DNA of 64,000 nt, taken from contig NZ_AP022614.1 of the NCBI RefSeq assembly GCF_010730575.1, positions 5,704,001 through 5,768,000 on the forward strand, read 5' to 3'. A program made the translations under genes and the position numbers. The notes under the pieces were generated by a model, which was given only the letters and a program-made list of their open reading frames with translations, was not told the DNA's origin and ran no database searches. The stretch comes from Mycobacterium parmense. Lineage in GTDB: Bacteria > Actinomycetota > Actinomycetes > Mycobacteriales > Mycobacteriaceae. Below are positions 7,795 through 16,004 of the stretch, one piece after another. How positions within the stretch are numbered: position 1 is the first letter of the stretch; each line of letters opens with the position of its first letter.

Positions 7795-9135
7795 ATGTCC
7801 GAAGCCTCGATCGTCCGTCGGGCCAGCTACGGCCCCTCCAGCCCCGCAGTGGGCGCTCGTGGTGCCAACACCCGGGGCCGTATCGCCGAGGTCTCGCTGG
7901 AGCTATTCGGCCGGGTGGGCTACTTCGACACCTCGGTCGACGCGATAGCCAAAGCGGCCGGGGTGTCCCGGGCCACTCTGTACCAGTACTTCAAAGGCAA
8001 GGACGAGATCTTCCTGGAACTGCTCAACGAATGCGGCAGCGCGTTGTTTCGGGTGGCGCGTCGCATCGGTCCGCTCGGCCCGGATGAGGTCGGCTTCGAC
8101 AATCTGAACTGGTGGCTAGGCGAGTGGAGTTGGGTGTTCGACAAGTACTCCACGATGTTCGTGCAGTGGACGGCGATCGCCTCGTCGGACACCAAGGTGC
8201 GTCCCGAAATCACCCGGTTTGTGCGCGGTTATAACCACCGTCTCGCCGAGCGGCTCGCCGGGTCGGGCCTCAAGGGCCTGGACCCGGAGATCGCGGCCAT
8301 GGCGATGACCGCGCTCGTGCACCGCATAAATCTGTTCGTACATACCGACCGCGCTTATGGCCGTAGCGCCAAGGATGCGGTCGACACGTTGTCGGTATTC
8401 CTGCAGCTGATGTTGTTCCCTGAGACCCCACTGTCGGTGCTGCGGTCACTGCCTTTGCACGCCAGCACGGATCCGGCGGCCGACATCGACGCCCTCAAGG
8501 CGCCTCCGGCCCCGGACGTCGCGGGGCTCTCGATCAGTGAGCGCACCACCAGCCTCAGCAAGCGCGCCGTCACCACCGTAAATGCTTTGGCCGATGCCGG
8601 CGCAGCCCAGTTCCGCGCCCGAGGCTATCGCAGCACCAGTGTCGATGACATCGTCGAGGCGGCCAACGTGGCGCGGGGCACGTTCTACAAGTACTTCAGC
8701 GACAAGCAGGATCTGCTCGCCGCCGTGGCCGCCGAAATCTACGGGGCCGCAATGGCATTCGCCCACCGGATCGCCGACGTCGACCCAGTGGCCAAGAAGT
8801 CGACGCTGCGGCACTGGCTGGGTACTTACGTCGAGTTCTACGACCGGTATTCGGGGTGCATCGAAGCGTGGGCCGAAGGCGCCACCGACGACCCCACCAT
8901 CGTGAGCATCGGTGAGAACGGACAGGTGCAGATGGACATCGGCGCGGCGAGGATGCTGATCCGCGGACCGGGTCGGTATCCGTTCGACCCGGTGGTCTCC
9001 GCACTGATCCTGCGTGCGCTCGTCACCCGGGTGCCGCAGGCCGCTCTCGATCTGCCCGAACCGATTGACGACGACGAGCTCGTCGATGTGTTAATGACTT
9101 GCATCAACCGCGGATTCTTCGGACGCGCGAAGTAG
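7795..9135 (+). CDS. TetR-family regulator with two tandem DNA-binding domains
   Basis: A 446-residue protein, about twice the usual TetR length. The first TetR_N helix-turn-helix is at residues 47-73 (SVDAIAKAAGVSRATLYQYF). The second is at about 282-308 (SVDDIVEAANVARGTFYKYF). Each is followed by its own helical ligand/dimer domain, joined by a linker around residues 222-250. The halves differ clearly, so this is an old duplication or fusion. One chain would act as a covalent heterodimer and could read an asymmetric operator. It lies 12 bp after the MaoC pair and probably controls the island; the asymmetric 18-bp element is a candidate target by inference only. Confidence 0.9.
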   Translation: MSEASIVRRASYGPSSPAVGARGANTRGRIAEVSLELFGRVGYFDTSVDAIAKAAGVSRATLYQYFKGKDEIFLELLNECGSALFRVARRIGPLGPDEVGFDNLNWWLGEWSWVFDKYSTMFVQWTAIASSDTKVRPEITRFVRGYNHRLAERLAGSGLKGLDPEIAAMAMTALVHRINLFVHTDRAYGRSAKDAVDTLSVFLQLMLFPETPLSVLRSLPLHASTDPAADIDALKAPPAPDVAGLSISERTTSLSKRAVTTVNALADAGAAQFRARGYRSTSVDDIVEAANVARGTFYKYFSDKQDLLAAVAAEIYGAAMAFAHRIADVDPVAKKSTLRHWLGTYVEFYDRYSGCIEAWAEGATDDPTIVSIGENGQVQMDIGAARMLIRGPGRYPFDPVVSALILRALVTRVPQAALDLPEPIDDDELVDVLMTCINRGFFGRAK

Positions 9136-9148
9136 ATCGAGTCCTGGG

Positions 9149-10339
9149 CTATGCCGTTGTAATACCAGCGGCGATGAGTTCGTCGGTCGCCTGTGCGGAA
9201 TATCCCAGCTCGCGCAAGATCTTTCGGTTGTGCTCGCCCAGCGCGGGCACGTCACCAATCACCGGATCGACGCCTGCCAGGCCAGCGGGCGGCAGCAGCG
9301 CGGCAGCCGGACCGCCGGGCGTCTGAATCTCGTGCCATCGATCCCGGCCGACGAGTACCGGATGTAGCCACAAGTGATCAACACCGTTCATGCGCGCGTG
9401 TGCCACGCCTGCGCTCCGCAGGCGCCCTTCGAGTTCCTCAGCGCTCAGCCGCGCCGCCACGGTATTGATAATCGACTCCAACTCGTCGCGGTGCGCTACC
9501 CGATCAGGGTTCGTGGCGAACCGCGGTTCGTCGACGAGATCTCGTCTTTCCAAAACGATTTCGCAGAACCGCAGCCATTCGGCTGAATTCTGCACGCCCA
9601 GCAACACGGTGCCGCCGTCGCCCGCGGTGACCGGGCCGTACGGCGCGATCGTCGGATGCCGCGCGCCGGTGCGTGGTGGCGCCTTTCCCCCGTAGCGGCC
9701 GTAGTAGAGGGGTTGGGACATCCATTCGACCAGCGCGTCGAATAACGACACCGAGACCGGCCGCACCGCGCCGGTGGTGGCGCGGGTGTAAAGCGCGGTG
9801 AGGATTCCGGAGAAGGCGAACATGCCGGCGGCGATGTCGGCGATCGATACACCGGTGCGCGCCACCTCCGCCGGTGAACCGGTCACCGACAACAACCCGG
9901 CCTCGGCTTGTACCAAAAGGTCGTAGGCCTTGCGGTCGCGCCAAGGTCCGTCCTGTCCATAGCCGCTGATGGTCGCCGTGATGGTCCGTGGGTGCGCGCG
10001 GGCCACCGATTCGGCGTCCAATCCCATCCGAGCCGCGGCACCCGGCGCCAGGTTTTGCACCAGCACGTCGGCGCTCTCGAGCAAACGCTCAACGATGCGT
10101 CTGCCCTCGGGCTGCTTGAGGTCGACAGTCAACGACTCTTTGCCACGGTTAAGCCACACGAAATAGCTCGACTCCCCGTGCACTGTGCGGTCGTAGCCGC
10201 GCGCGAAATCGCCGCCCTGGGGACGCTCGACCTTGATTACCCGTGCGCCGAGGTCCGCCAGCTGTCGGGTGGCGTATGGCGCGGCGACCGCCTGCTCAAG
10301 GCTCACGACGGTTATCCCGGCCAGTGGCGCATTCGTCAT
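9149..10339 (-). CDS. CaiB/BaiF class III CoA-transferase
   Basis: A 396-residue enzyme with the family hallmarks: LEQAVAAPYATRQLADLGARV at the start, VIKVERP, LNRGKESLTVDLK (CoA contact) and YDLLVQAEAG. These proteins move CoA between carboxylic acids through an aspartyl anhydride, or racemise alpha-methyl acyl-CoA thioesters (AMACR branch). In a pathway with branched terpenoid or steroid acids both uses make sense: activation of an acid, or epimerisation before dehydrogenation. It converges with the double TetR gene (14 bp gap) and is preceded by a 367-bp non-coding stretch that may hold its promoter. Confidence 0.9.
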   Translation of the reverse strand: MTNAPLAGITVVSLEQAVAAPYATRQLADLGARVIKVERPQGGDFARGYDRTVHGESSYFVWLNRGKESLTVDLKQPEGRRIVERLLESADVLVQNLAPGAAARMGLDAESVARAHPRTITATISGYGQDGPWRDRKAYDLLVQAEAGLLSVTGSPAEVARTGVSIADIAAGMFAFSGILTALYTRATTGAVRPVSVSLFDALVEWMSQPLYYGRYGGKAPPRTGARHPTIAPYGPVTAGDGGTVLLGVQNSAEWLRFCEIVLERRDLVDEPRFATNPDRVAHRDELESIINTVAARLSAEELEGRLRSAGVAHARMNGVDHLWLHPVLVGRDRWHEIQTPGGPAAALLPPAGLAGVDPVIGDVPALGEHNRKILRELGYSAQATDELIAAGITTA

Positions 10340-10706
10340 TTGGCCGGCGAATTCCGGTCTGGCTGACCGGTCCTACCGCCTGCCTCGTATTCGGCTGTAA
10401 TGCCCGAACCGCGGACGCACACAGTGCAGCACCCCTGAGGATTAGATGACGGATACGTCAGAAAATCATATCAGCATGACCTGGTAGCCCCTGGATGCAT
10501 TGCCCAGAAAGAAAACACCATATGTACGCGGTGTCAGATTATGGCTAGGCTCATCAGGTGGCAGATAGCTGCCCGCAGGCACCGGCGGGTTATGCGGGGC
10601 ACGCAACGTGTTCGTCGACGTCGACGGGATCCGTCAACCGGCGTCCAGGCCGGGCTTCTCCCGAACCCCGGCCGCGCAACCGCGGCCCGCGCGCGTGGCG
10701 CCTCGG
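10340..10706. other. Non-coding stretch with one inverted repeat and a possible gene scar
   Basis: No supported gene. An inverted repeat TGACG-GATA-CGTCA sits at 10447-10460, about 108 bp upstream of the CoA-transferase start, and could be an operator. Around 10600-10640 one plus-strand frame reads NVFVDVDGIRQPASRPG, which resembles the start of an alpha/beta-hydrolase-type protein but soon loses sense and ends in a stop; it may be a remnant. The remaining short frames are arginine-rich and look like shadows of GC-rich DNA. Confidence 0.4.
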
Positions 10707-11570
10707 TCACGCTGACGCAGCGACGGCCATCCCGGTGATCCATTCCGGCACAGGCTCATAGACCATCGGGGTTACCGGCCGCCCACCGCCTGCGGCGCCC
10801 GCGGCAAGCCAGGTCCTGACCTCGTTGGCGCCCGCGCCCGCACGGGTGTGGGCGGTGTCGACGAGCCGAATCAGCGAGGCGACGTCCCAGTTCGACATGG
10901 CGTCTAACACTTCGGCGTCCCAATCGGGACGGATCTTGGTGCGTGCTGCCGCCATACCCTCGGCGATGATCCGTGCCCGGTCTTCGTCGCTGAGGTCGTA
11001 GGTATCGACCTCCAGACTCGGCGGGGAATGTGACAACCCTCCGGTCCCGATCACCAGCACTCGCTCGGCGATCCCGTCGAGGAACCGGCCAACTTCCGCA
11101 CCGAACTCGGCCACTCGACGGCCAGTCGGAAGCGGAGCCGTGGCGCAGTTCACCGGCAGCGGAATGACCGGCTTGGCCGCCAATTCCCCGAGTAGGTCCC
11201 GAACGGGTTGGGCGAATGCGTGATCCAGCCCGATGTCACGACATGCGGCGACGTCGAATCCGGCCGACAGTAGGTGTTCACATAAGCCGCGTGCCAGGTC
11301 GGACGGGACATCCAGGTCGCCGGCCGGATGGCCGCCCTCGGCCAGAATCGCCGCCGACAACGCAACACCGAAGGCGGGCACCACGTGGCGAAACGCGCGG
11401 CGGTGGTCGCCGCCGAACACAATCACCACGTCGGGATCGAACTGCTGCGCGCGCCCGGCCGCTGACGTCAGTGCCGAGCGGAACCGGCGACCGAAGGCGT
11501 GTTCGACATCGCGTTCCTTGCCCGGGCTGTGACTCGCGCAGATAACCAGCCGCTCTGGCGTCACGTTCAT
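10707..11570 (-). CDS. MhpB-like class III extradiol ring-cleavage dioxygenase
   Basis: A 287-residue enzyme of the LigB/MhpB superfamily. Conserved positions of MhpB (2,3-dihydroxyphenylpropionate 1,2-dioxygenase) are recognisable: CASHSPG (H14), GGDHRRAF (H56), LDHAFAQP (H117) and GTGGLSHSPP (H181), which hold Fe(II) or act in acid-base chemistry. It would open a catechol-type ring next to a hydroxyl. The start at 11570 follows a strong GGAGGTG ribosome site, 13 bp after the second copy of the 18-bp element. No ring hydroxylase or C-C hydrolase lies next to it, so its substrate is unclear. A longer upstream start would cover the regulatory element and is rejected. Confidence 0.88.
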   Translation of the reverse strand: MNVTPERLVICASHSPGKERDVEHAFGRRFRSALTSAAGRAQQFDPDVVIVFGGDHRRAFRHVVPAFGVALSAAILAEGGHPAGDLDVPSDLARGLCEHLLSAGFDVAACRDIGLDHAFAQPVRDLLGELAAKPVIPLPVNCATAPLPTGRRVAEFGAEVGRFLDGIAERVLVIGTGGLSHSPPSLEVDTYDLSDEDRARIIAEGMAAARTKIRPDWDAEVLDAMSNWDVASLIRLVDTAHTRAGAGANEVRTWLAAGAAGGGRPVTPMVYEPVPEWITGMAVAASA

Positions 11571-11583
11571 CACCTCCGCTAGA

Positions 11584-11601
11584 AGTGACACTAATGTTAG
11601 A
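11584..11601. promoter_or_regulatory. Shared 18-bp element TCTAACATTAGTGTCACT, copy 2 (minus strand)
   Basis: Exact reverse-strand match to the element at 1470-1487, oriented toward the dioxygenase gene. A TTGCGC hexamer lies 19 bp before its TAACAT, matching the TTGCCC hexamer at the same distance in copy 1. The two copies precede enzymes that are 9 kb apart and on opposite strands, which suggests common control. Confidence 0.6.
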
Positions 11602-11650
11602 TGAGTCTGGGTGTCGCGGCGCAAGCCGACGCGATTGGACGGCTACGGGT

Positions 11651-11818
11651 TCACACCTTCAGGACGATGCCTTGCGTCAGGGCGACGATGACGCCGAGGA
11701 TCACGATGAATGCCACGCATGCCGCGACAAGCCGGACGGTTTCTCGCTGCAGCGCGGCATTGGTCTGCGGAGGAAGAAAGAACTCAGCGGGCAGCTTGTT
11801 CATGCGTTCGCTTGCCAC
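11651..11818 (-). CDS. Small single-pass membrane protein, 55 residues
   Basis: This short gene lies 16 bp downstream of an AveC-like gene and on its strand. The product starts VASERMNKLPAEFFLPPQ, has a short charged segment (LQRETVRL) and then one strongly hydrophobic helix (VAACVAFIVILGVIVALTQG) ending in GIVLKV. An AGGAG ribosome site stands 5 bp before the chosen GTG at 11818; another GTG lies directly upstream at 11821. It probably works with the AveC-like membrane protein, as a subunit or stabiliser. No known family was recognised. Confidence 0.7.
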   Translation of the reverse strand: MASERMNKLPAEFFLPPQTNAALQRETVRLVAACVAFIVILGVIVALTQGIVLKV

Positions 11819-11834
11819 CACGACTCCTTTCGGA

Positions 11835-12749
11835 TTACGGAATGTAGGGGCTGTCGGCGCCGGTCACGCTGCGCAACACCACCAGCGGAATGATCAGGAA
11901 CACAAAGAAGGTGACCTGGAAGACGATGAACCAGGCCCCCAGTCGCATGATTTCGAAGCGCCACCGCGGAATCGCCACGTCGTAGTTGAGGTAGTCGTCG
12001 AATTCTTGCTGCTTGGTCAAGACCAATTGCCTGGTGGCAACGGCTGTCCCGCCGCGACTTTCGGTGTCGCCGGGCGAATGCAACGCGGTCCGCGGGACGG
12101 TGAAACGATCCAACCGGCAGAATCGCTCAAAATGGTTGAGGCCGCGAATCGGTGGTTTACCGGCCCAATAGGCGATCAGGTTGGGCCACACGCACATGAT
12201 GCCGATGGTCCAGAGCAGTGTGATGCGACCGCCGTTGCCCCACTCCAGAACCGGCCCGATGCCGGGATCGTAGGTCCACCATCCCATTGCCGTGGCGGTG
12301 CCCTCGACGGCGAAGTCCCAGATGTAGTTGACCGGAATCGCCAGCACCAACATGGATTTGAGCATGGTCCAGCCGAACCGCGCGGACACCCATTGACTCA
12401 GCCACAACACCAGAAGCGCGTGCACTCCCCAGTACACCGCGTACGCGAATGGCATGAATAAGGGATCATTGGGAGTTTTGAGCGGTAGCCACTCGAGTAG
12501 ATGGTGCTGCGCAAACGCCGGACTATAGAACAACATCTGGCCCCAGTCGCCGATGGTCTCCATCCAATACACCGCGAGGCTGTTGAACAGGAAGAGGAAT
12601 CCCCAGGTCAGGCGCCGCCGCCGGATGACGTCGGCTATCGCCAAAACGATGAAGACGCTGCCGGCGATCGGTATCACCCAGTTGAAGAACCAGACACCAG
12701 ATGGGTTGAGAGTTGCCGGTGGCGCCAATCGTGATGTGGCGAAAAGCAT
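11835..12749 (-). CDS. AveC-like (spirocyclase family) integral membrane protein
   Basis: Read from the ATG at 12749, which has a GGAGAGG ribosome site, the product has 304 residues with about six or seven hydrophobic segments and few charged loops. Conserved aromatic and acidic stretches such as YWMETIGDWGQML and NYIWDFAVEGTATAMGWW resemble the AveC family. Its founder is the bifunctional spirocyclase/dehydratase of avermectin biosynthesis, and many uncharacterised mycobacterial homologues exist. A role in cyclisation, dehydration or modification of a lipid or terpenoid at the membrane is possible but unproven. It is divergent from a second, dissimilar AveC-like gene at 12989 and is followed by the 55-residue membrane protein. 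Confidence 0.7.
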   Translation of the reverse strand: MLFATSRLAPPATLNPSGVWFFNWVIPIAGSVFIVLAIADVIRRRRLTWGFLFLFNSLAVYWMETIGDWGQMLFYSPAFAQHHLLEWLPLKTPNDPLFMPFAYAVYWGVHALLVLWLSQWVSARFGWTMLKSMLVLAIPVNYIWDFAVEGTATAMGWWTYDPGIGPVLEWGNGGRITLLWTIGIMCVWPNLIAYWAGKPPIRGLNHFERFCRLDRFTVPRTALHSPGDTESRGGTAVATRQLVLTKQQEFDDYLNYDVAIPRWRFEIMRLGAWFIVFQVTFFVFLIIPLVVLRSVTGADSPYIP

Positions 12750-12808
12750 CGTTGCCTCTCCGAGGGCAAGTGAGGGAGCGGACCCCATTCCGTTTCAGCC
12801 GATCTTTC

Positions 12809-12818
12809 TACATATGTA
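12809..12818. promoter_or_regulatory. Short palindrome TACATATGTA upstream of the AveC-like gene
   Basis: A perfect 10-bp palindrome, extended by one mismatch (CTACATATGTAA), about 60 bp upstream of the start at 12749. It could be an operator or part of an AT-rich promoter. It differs from the other palindrome of the island, which lies 120 bp further right. Confidence 0.3.
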
Positions 12819-12939
12819 ACCTAGTTGACCATATTTCGTTTGTCACCGGAATCTGTGATGGAGGGTGCCGCTGTGTGACGGCTCGAATGCTGCGGCATAC
12901 CGCCAGCAGCCCGGCGTTCGCTGCCGGACGTTGACACTA

Positions 12940-12955
12940 TGACAGTGAACTGTCA
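12940..12955. promoter_or_regulatory. Operator palindrome TGACAGTGAACTGTCA, site 1
   Basis: One of four exact matches to TGACAGT-nn-ACTGTCA (site 2 uses G for the first base of the right half). It stands 33 bp upstream of the GTG start of the second AveC-like gene. A 7-2-7 inverted repeat of this size is typical of a TetR-family operator; the neighbouring TetR gene at 14036-14626 is the likely owner. Confidence 0.8.
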
Positions 12956-12988
12956 TCTTTGGTAGGTCGTGCCAAAGGAGCTTAACTA

Positions 12989-14029
12989 GTGACGGATCTG
13001 AAGTCCTCTAGCCGGGCAGAGCCATCGGCCGTCGAGCCTCCGCAGATCAAGACGATTCGGCCGGTGCTGTTCTGGTCGAGCCTCGGCGCGGTGTGCGTAG
13101 TAATCGCCGCCTACGTCTATATCTCGTGGATCGCGTCGGGCAATGCGACCCCGGTGAATCCCGGTCCCGACCCGATCCCCGCGGCCACCCACTGGGCGAT
13201 GACCGCCTTCCAGATCGCCTGCCCCATACTGGCGATGGCTGCCATCGGCTACGTGATCCGCAAGAGCCTGCGCGAGCGTCAACTCTGCGTCGAAGCTGCC
13301 ATCGTGATCGGATCGGCGATCGCATGGTGGCACGATCCCCTCATCAACTGGTTTCAGCCGGCACTGTTCTACAACGCCGGCTTGCTCAATTTCGGCAACT
13401 GGACGCAGAACATCCCCGGCTGGCTCAGCCCCGACGGTCGATTGATGGCTGAGCCGGTACTGATGATCGGAATGATCTACATCTGGATGCCGCTGGCCAT
13501 GGGCTCGATCGCCCGGTGGACCATGGGACGGGCGCGGCACCGGTGGCCGACGCTGGGGCCCGTTCGCACCTTCTGCGCCGGTTGGCTTGCGGTGTACATC
13601 ATCGAGTTTCCGCTCGAGATCTTTGCGGTGCGCCACGGCCTGCTCGGCTATCCGGCGTCGATTCCTGGCGTCACGCTCTGGGCGGGTCAGACGATGCAGA
13701 TACCGCTTTACGGCCCCATCCTGTGGTCGCTGGTGCTCAGCTCCAGCGGAGCGCTGATGTTCTTTCGCAACCGCGCCGGCCAGATCAGGGTGGAGGCGGG
13801 TGTGGAGACGCTGCGGTGGGCAGGGCCATGGGCCAGAGGACTGCTGAGGGTGCTCGCGGTCACCGGGTTTCTGCACGTGGTGGCGATCGGCGTGTACGAC
13901 CTGCCGGTGAACTTCGCGGGCTTTTACGCCGGGCCGACCCAGACCTACCCGAGCTATCTGCGCACGCAGTACTGCGGACCGGATACCCCGCGGGCGTGCC
14001 CCGACGGCACCCGTTTCGACGATCGCTAG
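12989..14029 (+). CDS. AveC-like (spirocyclase family) integral membrane protein, second copy
   Basis: A 346-residue membrane protein with an N-terminal hydrophobic segment (about residues 27-50) and at least five more. The conserved block AWWHDPLINWFQP and the later NTQ/NWTQNIPGW stretch match the AveC type. The end is a hydrophilic cysteine-containing tail (YCGPDTPRACPDG). It starts at GTG with an AAAGGAG ribosome site 8 bp away. It is clearly different in sequence and length from the divergent AveC-like protein at 11835, so the two may have distinct roles or pair up. The TGACAGT palindrome before it places it in the local TetR regulon. Function in catabolism is unknown. Confidence 0.72.
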   Translation: MTDLKSSSRAEPSAVEPPQIKTIRPVLFWSSLGAVCVVIAAYVYISWIASGNATPVNPGPDPIPAATHWAMTAFQIACPILAMAAIGYVIRKSLRERQLCVEAAIVIGSAIAWWHDPLINWFQPALFYNAGLLNFGNWTQNIPGWLSPDGRLMAEPVLMIGMIYIWMPLAMGSIARWTMGRARHRWPTLGPVRTFCAGWLAVYIIEFPLEIFAVRHGLLGYPASIPGVTLWAGQTMQIPLYGPILWSLVLSSSGALMFFRNRAGQIRVEAGVETLRWAGPWARGLLRVLAVTGFLHVVAIGVYDLPVNFAGFYAGPTQTYPSYLRTQYCGPDTPRACPDGTRFDDR

Positions 14030-14035
14030 CTCGCC

Positions 14036-14626
14036 CTACTTGAGCACCGCGGGCAGGGCGGCGAACTCCTGGCGGATCAGGTCGTCGAGTGAACGACCTG
14101 GCGCCGAAAGCCACTGATTGAGGGCGCGTTCGACGAGCAGCATGCCGACGGCCGCCAAGAGCCGGCATTCGCTGTCGGGGGCGGGCATCCGGCGTCGTTC
14201 GGCGATCACCTGAGCGACGGTCTCGGCGTTGGCCTCGTGGTTTTTGCGTTCGCGGCCCAGCAACACGAGCGACGATGCGACGGCGTCGTGGTACTGCGCG
14301 ATCCGTTTACGGATGCGCTTGAGTCCTGGTGCAAGCAACGCGAATGAATTCGCCAACGCCTCGAAGTCCGATGCCTCCTCCGGTTGAGCGAGGTAGACCC
14401 CGCTCACGGCGTCGATGAAGTCGTACTCGCCGAAGAAAAGCACCGACTCTTTGGTGGGGAAGTAGCGGAAGAAGGTCCTCGGCGAAACGCCCACGCTCTC
14501 GGCGATCTGGTCCGTGGTGGTCTCGTCGTAACCGTTGGTGCTGAACAGGTTCAGGGCCGCGTTCAGCAGAGCATTGCGGACCCGGTCCGCATGCGCGTCC
14601 CGCGGTGATCGGTCGCCCCGGGCCAT
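14036..14626 (-). CDS. TetR-family transcriptional regulator
   Basis: A 196-residue regulator read from the ATG at 14626, which has an AAGGGG ribosome site. The N-terminal helix-turn-helix is TTTDQIAESVGVSPRTFFRYFPTKE (written in two parts here: TTTDQIAESVGVSP and RTFFRYFPTKE), and the C-terminal helical ligand domain ends at EFAALPAVLK. It is divergent from the P450 gene at 14791, and the intergenic region holds one TGACAGT palindrome. Three further exact copies flank genes within 9 kb. The simplest reading is that this protein binds all of them, represses its own gene and responds to a pathway CoA ester or substrate. That link is inference from position. Confidence 0.9.
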   Translation of the reverse strand: MARGDRSPRDAHADRVRNALLNAALNLFSTNGYDETTTDQIAESVGVSPRTFFRYFPTKESVLFFGEYDFIDAVSGVYLAQPEEASDFEALANSFALLAPGLKRIRKRIAQYHDAVASSLVLLGRERKNHEANAETVAQVIAERRRMPAPDSECRLLAAVGMLLVERALNQWLSAPGRSLDDLIRQEFAALPAVLK

Positions 14627-14725
14627 CCGCCATCCCCTTTCCCGTCTGGTGTCGACAGTACAACGACTCCGGGTGCCGGCACATCGTTGACACTCGTTGT
14701 GATACCGACGATACTTCCCAATATA

Positions 14726-14741
14726 TGACAGTGCGCTGTCA
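14726..14741. promoter_or_regulatory. Operator palindrome TGACAGTGCGCTGTCA, site 2
   Basis: Lies between the divergent TetR and P450 genes, 100 bp from the regulator start and 50 bp from the P450 start. The symmetry extends outward to TATGACAG...CTGTCATA. This placement is what autoregulation by a TetR repressor predicts. Confidence 0.82.
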
Positions 14742-14790
14742 TAGTGATACTTGAGCGCCGGCAGGCGCGGGTAGGGAGGATCTCGTCTCA

Positions 14791-15981
14791 ATGACCGAGC
14801 TCGGCATCACCGGAACGCTGAACATCAACGATCTGCCCTTCGCGGAGGACCGCACGCGCGCTTGGCGCGAGCTGCGGGAGGCCGGCGAGGCGGTGAGTTC
14901 TGGCGAGGAGGTGGTGCTCACCAGTGCCGAGGCCGTCGAGTTCGCGGCCAAGAAACCTGAGATCTTCTCGTCGGCAAGGGCTTTCGACCGGCTGGGAAGT
15001 CCGGTTCCGTTGGTACCGATCGCGATCGATCCGCCAGATCACACCCGCTTCCGCCGAATGCTTGACCCGTTCTTCGGCCCGAAGAAAATGGCCGAGCGCG
15101 AGCCCGAACTACGCAGGCAGGCGGGTGAGTTGATCGATGCCATTGTCGCGAGCGGCGAGTGCGATGTGGTACCCGATCTCGCGACACCTTTTCCCTCCCA
15201 GGTGTTTTTGACACTGTTCGGGCTGCCCATGGCTGACCGCGACCGGCTGGTGAAGTGGAAGGACGCGATCTTGCAGTTCACCGATCCGAGTAGCACCGAA
15301 GCGACCCCGGAGGTGATGGCTCATGCGCTGGAACTGTTCAGCTATTTGACCGAGCACATCGCCGAGCGGCGCGCCGATACAACCGGCAACGACATGCTGA
15401 CCCAGCTGATCCAAGACACCGACGAGGGCGGAATGTCGGACAACGAGATCCTGGGCCTGTGCTTCATGTTCGTGCTGGCCGGGCTCGACACCGTCACCTC
15501 TGCCGTCGGGTTCTCCTTAGCCAGGCTGGCGGCCGACGACGACATGCGCCGGCGTATTGCGCACGACTTCACGCTCATACCGGCGTTTATCGAAGAAATC
15601 TTACGCGTCGACGGTCCTGTGCCGTTTGCGCCACGTGTCACCACGGAGGGCGTCGAAGTGGCGGGCAGGTTCGTGCCCAAGGACACCACGGTCATGCTCA
15701 GTTATGGCAGCGCCGACCGCGATCCGCGTCGATACGAGGATGCCGACCAGATTCATCTCGACAGCAAGGTCGTGCACTTCGCATTCGGGCGTGGACCGCA
15801 CCGGTGTCTGGGTTCACATCTGGCGCGTCTCGAACTACGGCTCATCCTCGAGGAGTGGCACTCACGCATTCCCGAATACACTCTGGCGCTGGGCAAGCCG
15901 CCACAGATGCCCTGGCCGACCGGGACGATGTCGCTGCAATCGGTGCCGCTGAACATCAAGCCGTCGTCGAAGGGTCAATAG
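14791..15981 (+). CDS. Cytochrome P450
   Basis: A 396-residue P450 with the I-helix AGLDTVT (residues 230-236), ExxR at E269/R272, and the heme loop FGRGPHRCLGSHLAR with C339. The I-helix has Asp in place of the usual Glu before the threonine, as in many bacterial P450s. It sits divergently from the TetR gene under one TGACAGT palindrome, so substrate-induced expression is likely. It differs from the P450 at 96-1397 in length and motif sequence, so the island performs at least two separate hydroxylations. No ferredoxin gene is adjacent. Confidence 0.95.
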   Translation: MTELGITGTLNINDLPFAEDRTRAWRELREAGEAVSSGEEVVLTSAEAVEFAAKKPEIFSSARAFDRLGSPVPLVPIAIDPPDHTRFRRMLDPFFGPKKMAEREPELRRQAGELIDAIVASGECDVVPDLATPFPSQVFLTLFGLPMADRDRLVKWKDAILQFTDPSSTEATPEVMAHALELFSYLTEHIAERRADTTGNDMLTQLIQDTDEGGMSDNEILGLCFMFVLAGLDTVTSAVGFSLARLAADDDMRRRIAHDFTLIPAFIEEILRVDGPVPFAPRVTTEGVEVAGRFVPKDTTVMLSYGSADRDPRRYEDADQIHLDSKVVHFAFGRGPHRCLGSHLARLELRLILEEWHSRIPEYTLALGKPPQMPWPTGTMSLQSVPLNIKPSSKGQ

Positions 15982-16004
15982 ATCTCGCGGGTGTCGCGGA
16001 ACGG

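Noticed and set aside
10541..10761. Three overlapping short plus-strand frames before the dioxygenase gene
   Set aside because: Arginine-rich, no ribosome sites, one overlaps the dioxygenase 3' end; treated as non-coding with a possible relic.
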